NCBI GenBank assembly: GCA_027013295.1
Contig: JALUXP010000023.1
Location: 29,964-93,963, forward strand
Length of the DNA: 64,000 bases
Direction of reading: 5' to 3'
Source: Sulfurimonas sp.
Lineage (GTDB): Bacteria; Campylobacterota; Campylobacteria; Campylobacterales; Sulfurimonadaceae
Of the stretch, positions 44,190 through 52,951 are shown one piece after another. Position numbers and translations under genes: made by a program. The notes beneath the pieces were generated by a model. The model worked only from the letters and a program-made list of their open reading frames with translations. It did no database searches and was not told where the DNA came from. Each line of letters starts with the position of its first letter. Position 1 is the stretch's first letter.

Positions 44190-46222
44190 GTTCATTTGCA
44201 AATATATTTCTAAACTTCATTCAAGAATACAAAGAGGCTTATAGTAAAAAAGAACTTACCTACGAAAACTCTTTTTTAGGTGATGTTCATAAGATAAAAG
44301 ACAAACTCCTCAATGAAAGATTTTTGCCCTCTTTAGAGCTCAAACAAGTTTTAGATAAACAAATTCGCCGTTGTATGTACCCTATGGAAGTGGCTATTGT
44401 TGGACAATTTTCCTCAGGAAAGTCTACTTTTTTAAATGCCCTACTCTCCAAAGATATACTTCCCATAGGGATTACTCCTGTTACATCAAAGGTAAACTTT
44501 ATAAACTATGGTGCAGAATATAAACTCAAAATCACTTATAACTCAGGGGGACAAGAGTTCTATCCTATTGAGAGTATTTCGCAGTTTACAGACCAAAGAG
44601 TTTCTTATATTGATGACATAAAATATCTTACAATTTATGCTCCTTTAGAAATTTTAAAAGATATATCATTTGTAGATACGCCAGGGCTTAATTCTCAGTC
44701 TCAAAGTGATACACAAACAACAAAAAATGTCCTTAAAGATGTAGGTGGTATTATTTGGTTAAGTATGATAGACAATGCTGGTAAACTCAGTGAACAAGAG
44801 ATATTAGATGAATACATGCCCTCTTTTCAAACAAAATCACTCTGTGTCTTAAACCAAAAAGATAAATTTACTCCAGAGCAGGTGGAGACCACAAAAGAGT
44901 ACATACAAGAGAAGTTTTCAAAGTATTTCTCTCAAGTAAGTGCCATCTCTGCAAAAATGGCACTTGATGCAAGAGCTTTGGAAAAACATATTCTTATTGA
45001 AAATTCCTTAGACAAAGTTATTAAAGATTTCACTTTAAATCTTAAAGAAAATTTTAATGCACAAAGCCTCAACTTTTTTGAAAAAAACTTTGGAGCATTT
45101 AAAGAGGAAATAAAGTCTATACAGAGTAAAGATATTACAAAGAACAAAGCACTTATAAAAGAGTCCAATATCCAAGAGGTTTTAGACTTTATTAACAATA
45201 TAATGCAACCGAATGCTACAGTAGCTAAGGAAAATGCTATCAAAAATGATTTAACGAATATCTGCAATATTTTATATACAGAGTATGAAACGATGCTAGG
45301 TGTTTATGATTCGCTTATTTTTGTTTTGCAAAACGCAAAAGAGCCTATAGAAAAATCTTTTCAAAACATAAATAGACTCTATTCTACTCAACTACTTGAT
45401 GTTTTCAATAGTCTTGAGGAAATTCTTCAAGAAATTGCTTCGCAAATCTATACCAATATAACAATACAAAAAATAAAAAAATATCAAACATCTCAGAGTG
45501 CTTTTTTGAAACAAGAAAAAATACAAAAGATAGAGTTTGAAAGTTTTTTTATTGATACAGATGCTGTCTTAAAAAACTTATTTTATGATGATGAAAAAAT
45601 AGCAAAAATGATAAAACGCTCTATGAAAAATCTTACACTTATAGAATCTAAAATCAGTAATTCCCTTGAGAATATTTATGAACAAACGCATACACAAGTC
45701 TCGCAATGGAAGGCACATTACCTACTCATAAAAAAAAGTAGAGCAATAGGTTCTGATCTAGAATTTTCAAATATAAGAAGGTTTGCCTCACAAACTTATG
45801 AAAGCATTTTAGAAGATTTTCACATTTGTATACTGGCAGATATTTCTCATCTTAAAAGAGAAAACGCCTACTTTAACGCAACTCTTTCTTATAGTAATCA
45901 ACAAAAAGTGCTTTCTTGTATGCTTCACTTTGAGGAACAGATAAAACAATCTGAAGAGTTGCATGCAAAAAATCCAAGTCAATTTACTATACAAAAACCA
46001 CGAGAAGATGAAATCTTAGAAAAACTCAAAGAGAACTTCTCCTTTTTAAAAGTAGAAGAGTTCTTATCCATACATAGAAACTACCTCTTTAAAATACTTA
46101 AAAAATCTCAAGCTAATTATTTGCAAATTAATGAGGAAAAAATCAAGTTTTTACTAGAGTGCAAAGAACCCTACCTTAAAAAAATCTCTATTTTACAAGA
46201 GATTTCTGAAACTTTTATATAG
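44186..46222 (+). CDS. Dynamin-like GTPase, second of a tandem pair
   Basis: A 678-aa partner of the preceding GTPase. G1 is GQFSSGKST near residues 73-81, followed by the switch threonines of LPIGITPVTS, G3 DTPGLNSQ and G4 NQKDKF. The rest is mainly helical, with conserved hydrophobic patches in the middle (TYESILEDFHICIL). It probably acts with the first protein on cell or organelle membranes, in fusion, tethering or division. Translation is coupled to the first gene, so equal amounts are expected. After its stop lies a 180-bp gap with a parS-like site. Confidence 0.9.
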   Translation: MSSFANIFLNFIQEYKEAYSKKELTYENSFLGDVHKIKDKLLNERFLPSLELKQVLDKQIRRCMYPMEVAIVGQFSSGKSTFLNALLSKDILPIGITPVTSKVNFINYGAEYKLKITYNSGGQEFYPIESISQFTDQRVSYIDDIKYLTIYAPLEILKDISFVDTPGLNSQSQSDTQTTKNVLKDVGGIIWLSMIDNAGKLSEQEILDEYMPSFQTKSLCVLNQKDKFTPEQVETTKEYIQEKFSKYFSQVSAISAKMALDARALEKHILIENSLDKVIKDFTLNLKENFNAQSLNFFEKNFGAFKEEIKSIQSKDITKNKALIKESNIQEVLDFINNIMQPNATVAKENAIKNDLTNICNILYTEYETMLGVYDSLIFVLQNAKEPIEKSFQNINRLYSTQLLDVFNSLEEILQEIASQIYTNITIQKIKKYQTSQSAFLKQEKIQKIEFESFFIDTDAVLKNLFYDDEKIAKMIKRSMKNLTLIESKISNSLENIYEQTHTQVSQWKAHYLLIKKSRAIGSDLEFSNIRRFASQTYESILEDFHICILADISHLKRENAYFNATLSYSNQQKVLSCMLHFEEQIKQSEELHAKNPSQFTIQKPREDEILEKLKENFSFLKVEEFLSIHRNYLFKILKKSQANYLQINEEKIKFLLECKEPYLKKISILQEISETFI

Positions 46223-46260
46223 CCTATATTCATCTATTCACTTATCTCAAATGTTTTACA

Positions 46261-46328
46261 AGCAAAATGTTTCATGAGCGAATAGTTTGCAGTTTACACA
46301 ATAAAAGCAAAATGTTTCATGTGAAACA
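46261..46328. promoter_or_regulatory. parS-like site (46313-46328) with a 16-bp direct repeat
   Basis: TGTTTCATGTGAAACA at 46313-46328 differs by one base from the general bacterial parS consensus bound by ParB. The 16-mer AGCAAAATGTTTCATG occurs twice, at 46261-46276 and 46306-46321, so the first copy supplies an additional half-site 45 bp upstream. The gap lies between the dynamin pair and hisF. The reverse complement of the same 16-mer occurs again at 50771-50786. Confidence 0.6.
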
Positions 46329-46369
46329 TTTAACGCCAAAAAGAAAACAGACCCTAAAGTAAAAAACAG

Positions 46370-46375
46370 TATAAT
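46370..46375 (+). promoter_or_regulatory. Predicted -10 element for hisF
   Basis: A TATAAT lies 34 bases before the hisF ATG. The parS-like site is centred about 50 bases upstream of it, so bound ParB could affect this promoter. Confidence 0.5.
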
Positions 46376-46403
46376 TGTATCTATATATACAGTAGGTAAA
46401 CAT

Positions 46404-47162
46404 ATGAACTATTTCGCAAAAAGAATCATCCCTTGTCTTGATGTCAAAGATGGACGCGTTGTAAAAGGTGTCAACTTTGTAGGACTCAAAGATGCAGGAG
46501 ATCCAGTAGAGGTTGCAAGTCGCTACAATGAAGAGGGTGCTGATGAACTTACATTTTTAGACATTACCGCTTCAAGTGACAATCGTGATACTATAGTAGA
46601 TATTGTCGCTCAAGTTGCAAAAGAGATATTTATACCTCTGACAGTAGGTGGTGGTATCCGTAAACTTGAGGATATCTACAAACTTCTCAATGTTGGATGC
46701 GATAAGGTAAGTGTCAACTCCGCTGCTATCAAACGCCCAGAACTTATAGATGAAGGGGCGAAACGCTTTGGAAGTCAATGTATTGTCACAGCGATAGATG
46801 TAAAAAAAATAGGCAATAGTTATAATGTCTATCTCAATGGTGGACGCGTCGATACTGGCATAGATGCACTAGAATGGGCGAAAGAGGTGGTGGAGCGTGG
46901 CAGTGGTGAGATACTCCTTACTTCGATGGATGCAGATGGTACAAAAGCTGGCTTTGAACTCGATATCACAAGTCAGATATCAAAAGCTGTCGATGTCCCT
47001 GTCATAGCAAGTGGCGGTGCTGGAACGATGGAACACATCAAAGATGCTTTTGATGCTGGTGCTGATGCAGCACTCGCCGCAAGTATCTTTCACTATAGAG
47101 AGATAGATATTATGGATCTAAAACATTATCTCCATGACAACAACATCCCAGTGAGACTCTAA
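46404..47162 (+). CDS. hisF: Imidazole glycerol phosphate synthase cyclase subunit
   Basis: A 252-aa (beta/alpha)8 barrel. The catalytic Asp is seen in [14 protein letters not shown] at the N-terminus and the second in [13 protein letters not shown]. The phosphate-binding loops are TVGGGIR and [10 protein letters not shown]. With HisH it converts PRFAR and ammonia to IGP and AICAR in histidine biosynthesis. It is not in a his operon here; genes for nucleoside phosphorylase-like protein and rlmN follow closely and may be co-transcribed. Confidence 0.97.
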   Translation: MNYFAKRIIPCLDVKDGRVVKGVNFVGLKDAGDPVEVASRYNEEGADELTFLDITASSDNRDTIVDIVAQVAKEIFIPLTVGGGIRKLEDIYKLLNVGCDKVSVNSAAIKRPELIDEGAKRFGSQCIVTAIDVKKIGNSYNVYLNGGRVDTGIDALEWAKEVVERGSGEILLTSMDADGTKAGFELDITSQISKAVDVPVIASGGAGTMEHIKDAFDAGADAALAASIFHYREIDIMDLKHYLHDNNIPVRL

Positions 47163-47165
47163 GAG

Positions 47166-47708
47166 ATGATAATTTGTGCTGGAAATAGCGAAACATTTAA
47201 TTTTGCCGAGCCTATGGGCGTTGGTCTCATAGAGACTGCTATGAACCTAACAAGACTTTGTCTCTTTGATAAACCAGAGTTTTTACTCTTTGTTGGGAGT
47301 GCAGGGAGCTATGGAGATGCTAAGATATTTGAGATCATCGAGTCAAAAACTGCAGCCAATATTGAACTCGCATTTTTAAGCAACGATGCTTATACCCCAC
47401 TCGATAATGTAGTCTCAACAAATACTGAGGGTAGCGAAGACATCGTTGTCAACTCCTCTAACTACATCTCAACTAACCAAGAACTCTCAGCAAAATTTTT
47501 ACCATTTGGAGTAGGGATTGAGAATATGGAGTTTTATGCTGTTTTAAAGATAGCACAAGAGTTTAATATCCCTGCTGGTGGAGTTTTCTGTATAACAAAC
47601 TACACTAACGCTAACGCACATGCTGACTTTATAAAGAATCACGCTAAAGCAAAAGAGCTACTAACAATCCATATAAAAAATCGTATTAAAGAGCTTACAA
47701 CATCATGA
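47166..47708 (+). CDS. Purine/uridine phosphorylase-family protein (short)
   Basis: A 180-aa protein with parts of the PNP/UDP phosphorylase fold: [27 protein letters not shown] at the start, [10 protein letters not shown] (phosphate-loop-like), [33 protein letters not shown] near the end, where the ENMEFYA segment corresponds to the ribose-binding E-M-E motif. It is shorter than typical members (about 230-280 aa), yet the key regions are present; the class seems specific to Campylobacterota. Substrate unknown. It starts 3 bp after hisF and overlaps rlmN by 4 bp. Confidence 0.82.
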   Translation: MIICAGNSETFNFAEPMGVGLIETAMNLTRLCLFDKPEFLLFVGSAGSYGDAKIFEIIESKTAANIELAFLSNDAYTPLDNVVSTNTEGSEDIVVNSSNYISTNQELSAKFLPFGVGIENMEFYAVLKIAQEFNIPAGGVFCITNYTNANAHADFIKNHAKAKELLTIHIKNRIKELTTS

Positions 47709-48769
47709 AAAAATCACTCCTAGACTACACACAAAAAGAACTTACAGAACTGATCCAACCAAAATTTCGTGTCAAACAAATTTTTGGTTGGATCTATCAT
47801 AACTATGCACAAAGCTTTGAAGATATGAAAAATATCCCAAATTCTCTTAAAGAGGAACTTTCACAAAAGTACATAGTCAATCCAATGCAAATCATCAAAA
47901 AAGAGGTGTCCACTGATGGAACGATAAAGTATCTTTTTGAACTTCAAGATGGCAAAACTGTGGAAGCTGTTTGGCTAAAAATGAAAGATGAGAAAAGAGA
48001 TGCACAAGGTGAAGTCACCCAAGAAGCGAGATACACCATCTGTGTCTCAACACAAGTTGGATGTAAAGTAGGGTGTTCATTTTGTTTGACTGCTAAAGGT
48101 GGCTTTACAAGAGATCTTACTGCTGGTGAGATAGTCGCACAGGTGGTCAATCTCAAAAGAGACAATAACCACAAACATAACCGTATGATAAATATAGTCT
48201 ATATGGGTATGGGTGAACCACTCGACAACTTAGACAATCTTGCAAAAGCTATAGAGATATTTAAAGAGGATGAGGGTCTGTGCATCAGTGGTAAACGCCA
48301 AACTGTCTCCACCTCGGGTCTGAGCAACAAGATAGACCAACTCGGACAGATGGATCTTGGTGTTCACATCGCTATCTCACTCCACGCAGTAGATGATGAA
48401 CTGAGAACGGAACTCATACCTATGAACAAGGCACATAACATCAACTCTATCATAGAGGCTGTAAAACGCTTCCCCATAGACACTAGAAAGCGTGTTATGT
48501 TTGAGTATCTTGTTATCAAAGATAAAAATGATGATTTGGGTTCAGCGAAAAAGCTTGTAAAACTATTGCACGGTATCAAAGCCAAAGTAAATCTTATCTA
48601 TTTTAACCCGTATCCAGATACACCTTACGAGAGACCTCAGCTCAAAGATATGGTAAATTTCCAAGAGTATCTAGTAAACCATGGCTTGCTTTGTACTATA
48701 CGAGATTCTAAAGGGATGGACATCAGTGCCGCCTGTGGTCAACTTAAAGAAAAGGAAAATAAAAAATGA
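47705..48769 (+). CDS. rlmN: Dual-specificity 23S rRNA/tRNA methyltransferase RlmN
   Basis: A 354-aa radical-SAM enzyme. The cluster-binding motif CxxxCxxC is CKVGCSFC near residues 119-126. The catalytic cysteine near the end lies in the segment following ISAACGQL, and MGMGEPLDN is conserved. It methylates C2 of A2503 in 23S rRNA and A37 in some tRNAs. The length is normal. It is coupled to the phosphorylase-like gene by a 4-bp overlap and to a 35-aa peptide gene downstream in the same way. Confidence 0.96.
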   Translation: MKKSLLDYTQKELTELIQPKFRVKQIFGWIYHNYAQSFEDMKNIPNSLKEELSQKYIVNPMQIIKKEVSTDGTIKYLFELQDGKTVEAVWLKMKDEKRDAQGEVTQEARYTICVSTQVGCKVGCSFCLTAKGGFTRDLTAGEIVAQVVNLKRDNNHKHNRMINIVYMGMGEPLDNLDNLAKAIEIFKEDEGLCISGKRQTVSTSGLSNKIDQLGQMDLGVHIAISLHAVDDELRTELIPMNKAHNINSIIEAVKRFPIDTRKRVMFEYLVIKDKNDDLGSAKKLVKLLHGIKAKVNLIYFNPYPDTPYERPQLKDMVNFQEYLVNHGLLCTIRDSKGMDISAACGQLKEKENKK

Positions 48770-48873
48770 GTTTCGTTGAAATATTTCAATTGATTTTTTT
48801 ACTTGCTGTTTTTGCAGTAGGAATAATAGGTTTTATAAAAGTTGCTACAAGTGATGATGATCAAAAAGATTAG
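48766..48873 (+). CDS. 35-aa single-span membrane peptide
   Basis: The ATG overlaps the TGA of rlmN (ATGA) and has AAGGAAAA ahead of it, so translation is likely coupled. The product is 35 aa: a short N-terminus, one membrane helix (residues ~6-25, [18 protein letters not shown]) and an acidic tail TSDDDQKD. This looks like a real small membrane protein rather than chance. No family recognised. The stop is followed 5 bp later by the end of the convergent proB gene. Confidence 0.65.
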   Translation: MSFVEIFQLIFLLAVFAVGIIGFIKVATSDDDQKD

Positions 48874-48878
48874 TAAAT

Positions 48879-49667
48879 TCAGGATGACACTCTTTTAGTA
48901 AACAAAGTCCCTTTAGAGTATTTTCCATCTCCAAGTAAAAGCTCTTTTGCTGAAGTCAAGTCATATCCACTGCACAAAAACATCTCTCTGTTGCGTTGCA
49001 ATAAAAACTTTGCTGCTTTGAGTTTTGTTACGATGCCACCAGTAGCAAATTCATGTGATGGAGTATGCTCTTCATCTAGTGCATTTTTAGATATCTCATC
49101 TATTTTAGAATACATCTTAGCATCTTTGTTGGTTGATGGATTTGAATCATAATAACCATCTATATCACTAAGTATTACCAATATATCTGCATTTGTATGG
49201 TGTGTGACATGTGCTGAAAGCTGGTCGTTATCTCCAAAGACCTGTTCCGATGTTGTTGAGATATCATTTTCGTTAACTATGGGTAAGATACCATTATCGA
49301 GTGTTGTATTGATTATACGGCGAAATATCTCTGTACGCCTTCTTGAATCAAAATCATCCTCCGTTAAAAGTATTTGCGAGGTATCAATACCGTAAAGCTC
49401 AAACTTTGACTTATAACTACTCATTAGAATAGGCTGTCCGACAGATGCCAAAACTTTTTTAGAGATCTTTATCTTTCTATCAAGCTTTAAAGCGGTATAA
49501 CCAGCTGCAACAGCTCCAGAAGTCACCAAGACAACCTCATAGTGTTTTTTTAGCTCTGAGAGCATAGAGACAAGACTCATCATCCTATCTTTAGCTATAG
49601 AATTTTTTTCAGTTAAAACACCAGAACCTACTTTAAAGACTATTCTTTTATATTTTCTTTGACTCAT
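48879..49667 (-). CDS. proB: Glutamate 5-kinase (without PUA domain)
   Basis: A 262-aa amino-acid-kinase-fold protein. VFKVGSGVL at the N-terminus binds nucleotide phosphate; VNENDIS, GDNDQLSAHV and LSDIDGYYDSNP are glutamate/ATP-site motifs, and ATGGIVTKLKAA closes the site. The C-terminal PUA domain of the E. coli enzyme is absent, giving the short form common in this phylum. It phosphorylates glutamate in proline biosynthesis. proA is not adjacent. The gene converges on the rlmN group. Confidence 0.95.
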   Translation of the reverse strand: MSQRKYKRIVFKVGSGVLTEKNSIAKDRMMSLVSMLSELKKHYEVVLVTSGAVAAGYTALKLDRKIKISKKVLASVGQPILMSSYKSKFELYGIDTSQILLTEDDFDSRRRTEIFRRIINTTLDNGILPIVNENDISTTSEQVFGDNDQLSAHVTHHTNADILVILSDIDGYYDSNPSTNKDAKMYSKIDEISKNALDEEHTPSHEFATGGIVTKLKAAKFLLQRNREMFLCSGYDLTSAKELLLGDGKYSKGTLFTKRVSS

Positions 49668-49778
49668 GTTATTTGTATTTCCCTGTAAAGCAAGATTTTC
49701 TTCTTAGCATTATAGCATCTAGCACTTAAAAACCATTATTATGATAAAATACTAAAAACAAAAAGGAAGTATATTATT

Positions 49779-50018
49779 ATGGCTGAAAAGAAAACAAATA
49801 CACAGCGTATAAAAAGAATCTATAATCTATGCGAAGAACACTTTGGTGATGTTCGCTTTGTAGGTATTAAGTATCATAAAAAAATTGGTTGGATAGCAAA
49901 AGCACAATTTGAAGAAGGATTTGAGAATCTTACTGCAGATGGAGAAACAAGTGTTCAAGCGTTAAGAAATCTGAAGAATCGTGTTAAGAAAATCATTAAG
50001 AGGTATAACGGCGTTTAA
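49779..50018 (+). CDS. Small basic hypothetical protein, 79 aa
   Basis: A 79-aa protein, strongly basic at both ends (KKTNTQRIKRIY and RVKKIIKRYNGV), with a predicted helix-strand-helix core (YNLCEEHFGDVRFVGIKYHKKIGWIAKAQF). The ATG has AAAGGAAG upstream and a plausible promoter. It could bind nucleic acid by charge, but there is no family assignment. It is followed by the long non-coding stretch. Confidence 0.7.
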   Translation: MAEKKTNTQRIKRIYNLCEEHFGDVRFVGIKYHKKIGWIAKAQFEEGFENLTADGETSVQALRNLKNRVKKIIKRYNGV

Positions 50019-50547
50019 AAAGAAATTTTAAGTTGTTCATCAGGCTGTATTTTCATAAATGAAAATCCGCTTCTCTTCATTATTTGTATATACTTTAAAT
50101 TCATTTACTGTAATTCTACGGGTATTATATTTTCTGCGAAAATACGAACTCATACGAATTTAAAGTAGCAAAACGACCAACACACCAGGGAGGTCGTCTA
50201 TAAACGCAATCATACCCTCTTATCCTTAATAAAAAATAATCCCCCAATCAAAATTTTAATCTCTTAAATTAATCTAACGCAATTAAAAAATTCATTAATT
50301 TATCTAAAGTGTGTACTATTCACACATTGTTGTAAGTTGTGAATAGAATGGTTTATTAGAAGAGATAAATTAGAAAATTTCTCTTAAAATTAAGAATTAT
50401 TTTATATAAATTTTCTCTTAATTTCAAGAACTTTATCATTGCTTAAATCCCTATAAACAGGGCTCTTGAAGCAAATCATATATTTATAGTATAAATCAAA
50501 AAATCAACTTTTTATAATAACAAAAAAAGTTATTCACTTCAAAGCCC
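50019..50547. other. 529-bp non-coding stretch with nested inverted repeats and DnaA-box-like sites
   Basis: No convincing gene is seen. Structural marks: 8-bp hairpin 50049-50056/50059-50066; perfect 12-bp inverted repeat 50091-50102/50156-50167; 6-bp stem 50173-50178/50192-50197. A nested pair has outer arms TAATTTATCT at 50296-50305 and AGATAAATTA at 50363-50372, and inner arms CTATTCACA at 50316-50324 and TGTGAATAG at 50338-50346. TTATTCACT lies at 50530-50538. The inner arms and the last site are each one base from the TTATTCACA form of the DnaA box. The right half is very AT-rich. It may be a regulatory or replication-linked locus; dnaA is not in the window. Confidence 0.5.
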
Positions 50548-51465
50548 TTATTGTTGGGGTTTTAGATATTTTAAACATGTTTTAGCAAAGTTTTCTTGCG
50601 ATTTTATATGATGCTCTACTCCATAAAGGATGAACTTTAACTCATTAGCATGGAGAAGTAATCTTGTTGCCCCACTTTTTTTAAGCCTTTGCTCATTTGT
50701 TATCGTTTTATCTAAAAATCTCAAAACATCTTCTTCGCTTTGTCCATAAATGGGGTCACCAACAATTGGATGTTTCACATGAAACAAATGGACACGAATC
50801 TGATGCTGTCTTCCTGTAAACGGTTGACACTCAACTAAAGTCATATCTTTCTCTGCGAAGTATTTCAAAGGAGATATTGTTGTTTTAGATGCTTTACCAT
50901 CTGGATGCACTTTAACCACCATCCGCACAATAGCACTATCATCTTCCTTTCTAAGTAGTGGCTCCTTAATGATAAGCTCTTCTTTGAGCTCACCATGTAC
51001 CAATGCCAAATATTTTTTTTGAATGTTTCGACTCTCAAAGAGCATCTTAAGATCTTTTTCACTTTGTTTATCTCTAGCACATAAAACCAGTCCACTTGTT
51101 TCTTGATCGATGCGATGAGCGATGTTGGCTTGTAAACCAAACTGATATTTGAGTTCATCTACAAGGGAGTACTCCGTATCTCTATTTTGAGGATGTATAA
51201 GTACTCCACTAGGTTTATTGAAAATTACAAAATGTTTTTCCACGACATCAGCTTGAAGTTCTCTCGTGCTTGGCTCATACTGAATAAACTCAAACTCACC
51301 TTCTATCTCAAGAGTAGGGGTAACCATAGGCTCTCCACCTATAAAGAGCCTACCGTGAGCTATGAGTCTTTGTGCTTCTTTTTGTGTATAACCCAATTCA
51401 TGAATGAGGAACATAAATGCGCGTTGTTTTTCTTGAACAAAAAATTTTCTTTTTATAAATGGCAA
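50548..51465 (-). CDS. RluA-family pseudouridine synthase with S4 domain
   Basis: A 305-aa enzyme. An S4 RNA-binding domain lies at ~15-60 (FLIHELGYTQKEAQRLIAHGRLFI). The catalytic domain carries HRIDQETSGLVL with the catalytic Asp120 and the later RQHQIRVHL plus HPIVGDPIYG. It isomerises uridines in rRNA or tRNA; RluD/RluA/RluC specificity cannot be settled by eye. A parS-like 16-mer is embedded in the codons for FHVKHP, part of the conserved segment before VGDPIYG. Confidence 0.92.
   Translation of the reverse strand: MPFIKRKFFVQEKQRAFMFLIHELGYTQKEAQRLIAHGRLFIGGEPMVTPTLEIEGEFEFIQYEPSTRELQADVVEKHFVIFNKPSGVLIHPQNRDTEYSLVDELKYQFGLQANIAHRIDQETSGLVLCARDKQSEKDLKMLFESRNIQKKYLALVHGELKEELIIKEPLLRKEDDSAIVRMVVKVHPDGKASKTTISPLKYFAEKDMTLVECQPFTGRQHQIRVHLFHVKHPIVGDPIYGQSEEDVLRFLDKTITNEQRLKKSGATRLLLHANELKFILYGVEHHIKSQENFAKTCLKYLKPQQ
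50771..50786. promoter_or_regulatory. Second parS-like site, within the pseudouridine synthase gene
   Basis: TGTTTCACATGAAACA is the exact reverse complement of the 16-mer at 46313-46328 and one base from the parS consensus. It lies in the codons for F-H-V-K-H. In other bacteria parS is famously embedded in gidB at the same peptide, MFHVKH. Confidence 0.55.
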
Positions 51466-51571
51466 AAATATCCTTTAACTCAAATTATACAATTAAAAAT
51501 TAAGAATTCAAATAGAAGAGAAGCTTTTAGAAGCACTTAAGAGGGCATTAAGTTGGAGGGGGAAGTGTTTT

Positions 51572-51598
51572 CTTTCACACTCTTAAAAGAGGTGAAAG
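51572..51598 (-). terminator. Hairpin just after the outer-membrane cytochrome gene
   Basis: CTTTCAC and GTGAAAG enclose CTCTT/AAGAG, forming a nearly perfect stem of about 12 bp with one bulged base. It begins 3 bases beyond the stop at 51601. No T-run follows on the minus strand, so it may stabilise the mRNA end instead of terminating by itself. Confidence 0.45.
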
Positions 51599-51600
51599 TA

Positions 51601-52776
51601 TTAGAGTGCTAAATCTAAAGCAAGCATAAGATTGTGTTTATTGCTATCTTTATCGAGCAGATACATATAACCAAATCTAAATTGGACATTTTCTCTATAA
51701 AAATATCTTGCACCAATCAAAGTTGCATCATCAGAAGAGTTAGCCACCTTACCGTTATTTGCTATCTTATAGCCTGCTGAGAGCATAAATACTCTTGGTA
51801 TCACAGCTACTTCACTTGAAAGTGTCGCTGAATTTTTATCTTTAAATGTTACTGCATAGAGTGAGTTTTTATTATGTTTTGCATTTGCATAGTCAGCAAA
51901 AATGCTAAGAGGAACAGTTCCTACAAGACCACGAGCTTGAATTTTTAAAGCGTAAGAATTTGTACTTTGTTTCAAAACAGATGCATTCTTTGCTGAACCT
52001 AGTATCTGTGAAGTTCCCCACCACATCTCTGCCCCAAAGTCTATGTCCCAACTTCCAACTTGAGGAGTAAGCGCTAGACTTGCAAAGTTTGCAGGTTTTA
52101 CTTGACTAACACTTCCATTTGTTGGTACCCATACAGAGTAAGCTGCATTCCATAAGTCATTGTATACATAGAGCGAAATTCCTTCTGCTGGTAGATCTCC
52201 ATTTTGTACATAATTTTGAGATGCGAACATATCTCCAAGAGAAGTCACAACGCTCCCTGCATTAAGTAAATTTGTAACAGAAGAGGGACCATCGCCATCT
52301 GTTAAATATGGCACAACGCCGATAGTGTAGTCTGAAACATTGTAGATAAAAGGTAGACGCATATTTGCGAGTCCAAATGTACTCGTTTGTGCATCATAAC
52401 CCATCTCTGTAAAAGTACCTACTCCATTTGCTATACGCCCACCAACAAATACAGAAGCTTCATTAGGAATGTTAAGTACTGCTGATGATGAGCTTGATTT
52501 TGTAATACCAAAATTTGCCATCAATGACATATTTAGCATGCCTGTTAAAGACATGAACTTATCTTTCTCACTATCTTTAATAGTTGCTTGTGTTCCTACC
52601 ATTGTATAGCCACTTGCTTTAAATGAACGACCAAAACGATTGAGAGCAGGGTAACCACTCTGTGAATGACAGGCACTACAAGATACACCCATTTGTCTCG
52701 AAAATGCTGGTAATGCTATGGCATTACTGACAAAAACTGATAAACCTAAGAACCCCATTATGATAATTTTTTTTAT
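51601..52776 (-). CDS. Outer-membrane beta-barrel-like protein with N-terminal haem c motif, ATA start
   Basis: A start at ATG 52758 would give a signal peptide with no positive charge and put the Shine-Dalgarno GGAG 23 bases away. An ATA at 52776, 5 bases after GGAG, adds (M)KKIII and gives a normal signal peptide; an in-frame stop lies just upstream of the GGAG. The 391-aa product carries one haem c motif CSACH just after signal cleavage (Cys33) followed by many alternating strands, including a terminal strand LMLALDLAL, typical of a porin-like barrel. Monohaem cytochrome-barrel fusions could move electrons at the outer membrane; this is inference. It is a single gene divergent from rsmA. 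Confidence 0.72.
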   Translation of the reverse strand: MKKIIIMGFLGLSVFVSNAIALPAFSRQMGVSCSACHSQSGYPALNRFGRSFKASGYTMVGTQATIKDSEKDKFMSLTGMLNMSLMANFGITKSSSSSAVLNIPNEASVFVGGRIANGVGTFTEMGYDAQTSTFGLANMRLPFIYNVSDYTIGVVPYLTDGDGPSSVTNLLNAGSVVTSLGDMFASQNYVQNGDLPAEGISLYVYNDLWNAAYSVWVPTNGSVSQVKPANFASLALTPQVGSWDIDFGAEMWWGTSQILGSAKNASVLKQSTNSYALKIQARGLVGTVPLSIFADYANAKHNKNSLYAVTFKDKNSATLSSEVAVIPRVFMLSAGYKIANNGKVANSSDDATLIGARYFYRENVQFRFGYMYLLDKDSNKHNLMLALDLAL

Positions 52777-52828
52777 TTTATCTCCTTATGCAACTTTCTT
52801 TATGAAAAAGCTTTCATTATTCTCAATT

Positions 52829-52855
52829 AAGTGCTTCTTCTCTGGAGAGGCACTT
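52829..52855. promoter_or_regulatory. Stem-loop in the leader region between the outer-membrane cytochrome gene and rsmA
   Basis: AAGTGC (52829-52834) pairs with GCACTT (52850-52855), and CTCT (52840-52843) pairs with AGAG (52846-52849), leaving a 5-base bulge. It lies in the 175-bp divergent promoter region and would be in the 5' leader of the minus-strand gene. Function unknown. Confidence 0.35.
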
Positions 52856-52951
52856 ATAATGATTGATTATAACATAAACTTTAGTAGATAAATTTAAAAT
52901 TGGATTTTAAATTTATCTACTTATTAGTAAAAATGTGATAGACTCCTTTTT

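Noticed and set aside
50040-50153. A 37-codon minus-strand frame (ATG at 50153) with a protein-like composition
   Set aside because: No ribosome-binding site, no homology recognised, and it lies across the 12-bp inverted repeat and a hairpin; kept only as part of the non-coding stretch.
50019-50547. Claiming the chromosomal origin here
   Set aside because: dnaA and dnaN are absent from the window and gene direction does not switch at this point, as expected at an origin; DnaA-box matches are each one base off. Reported only as a candidate.
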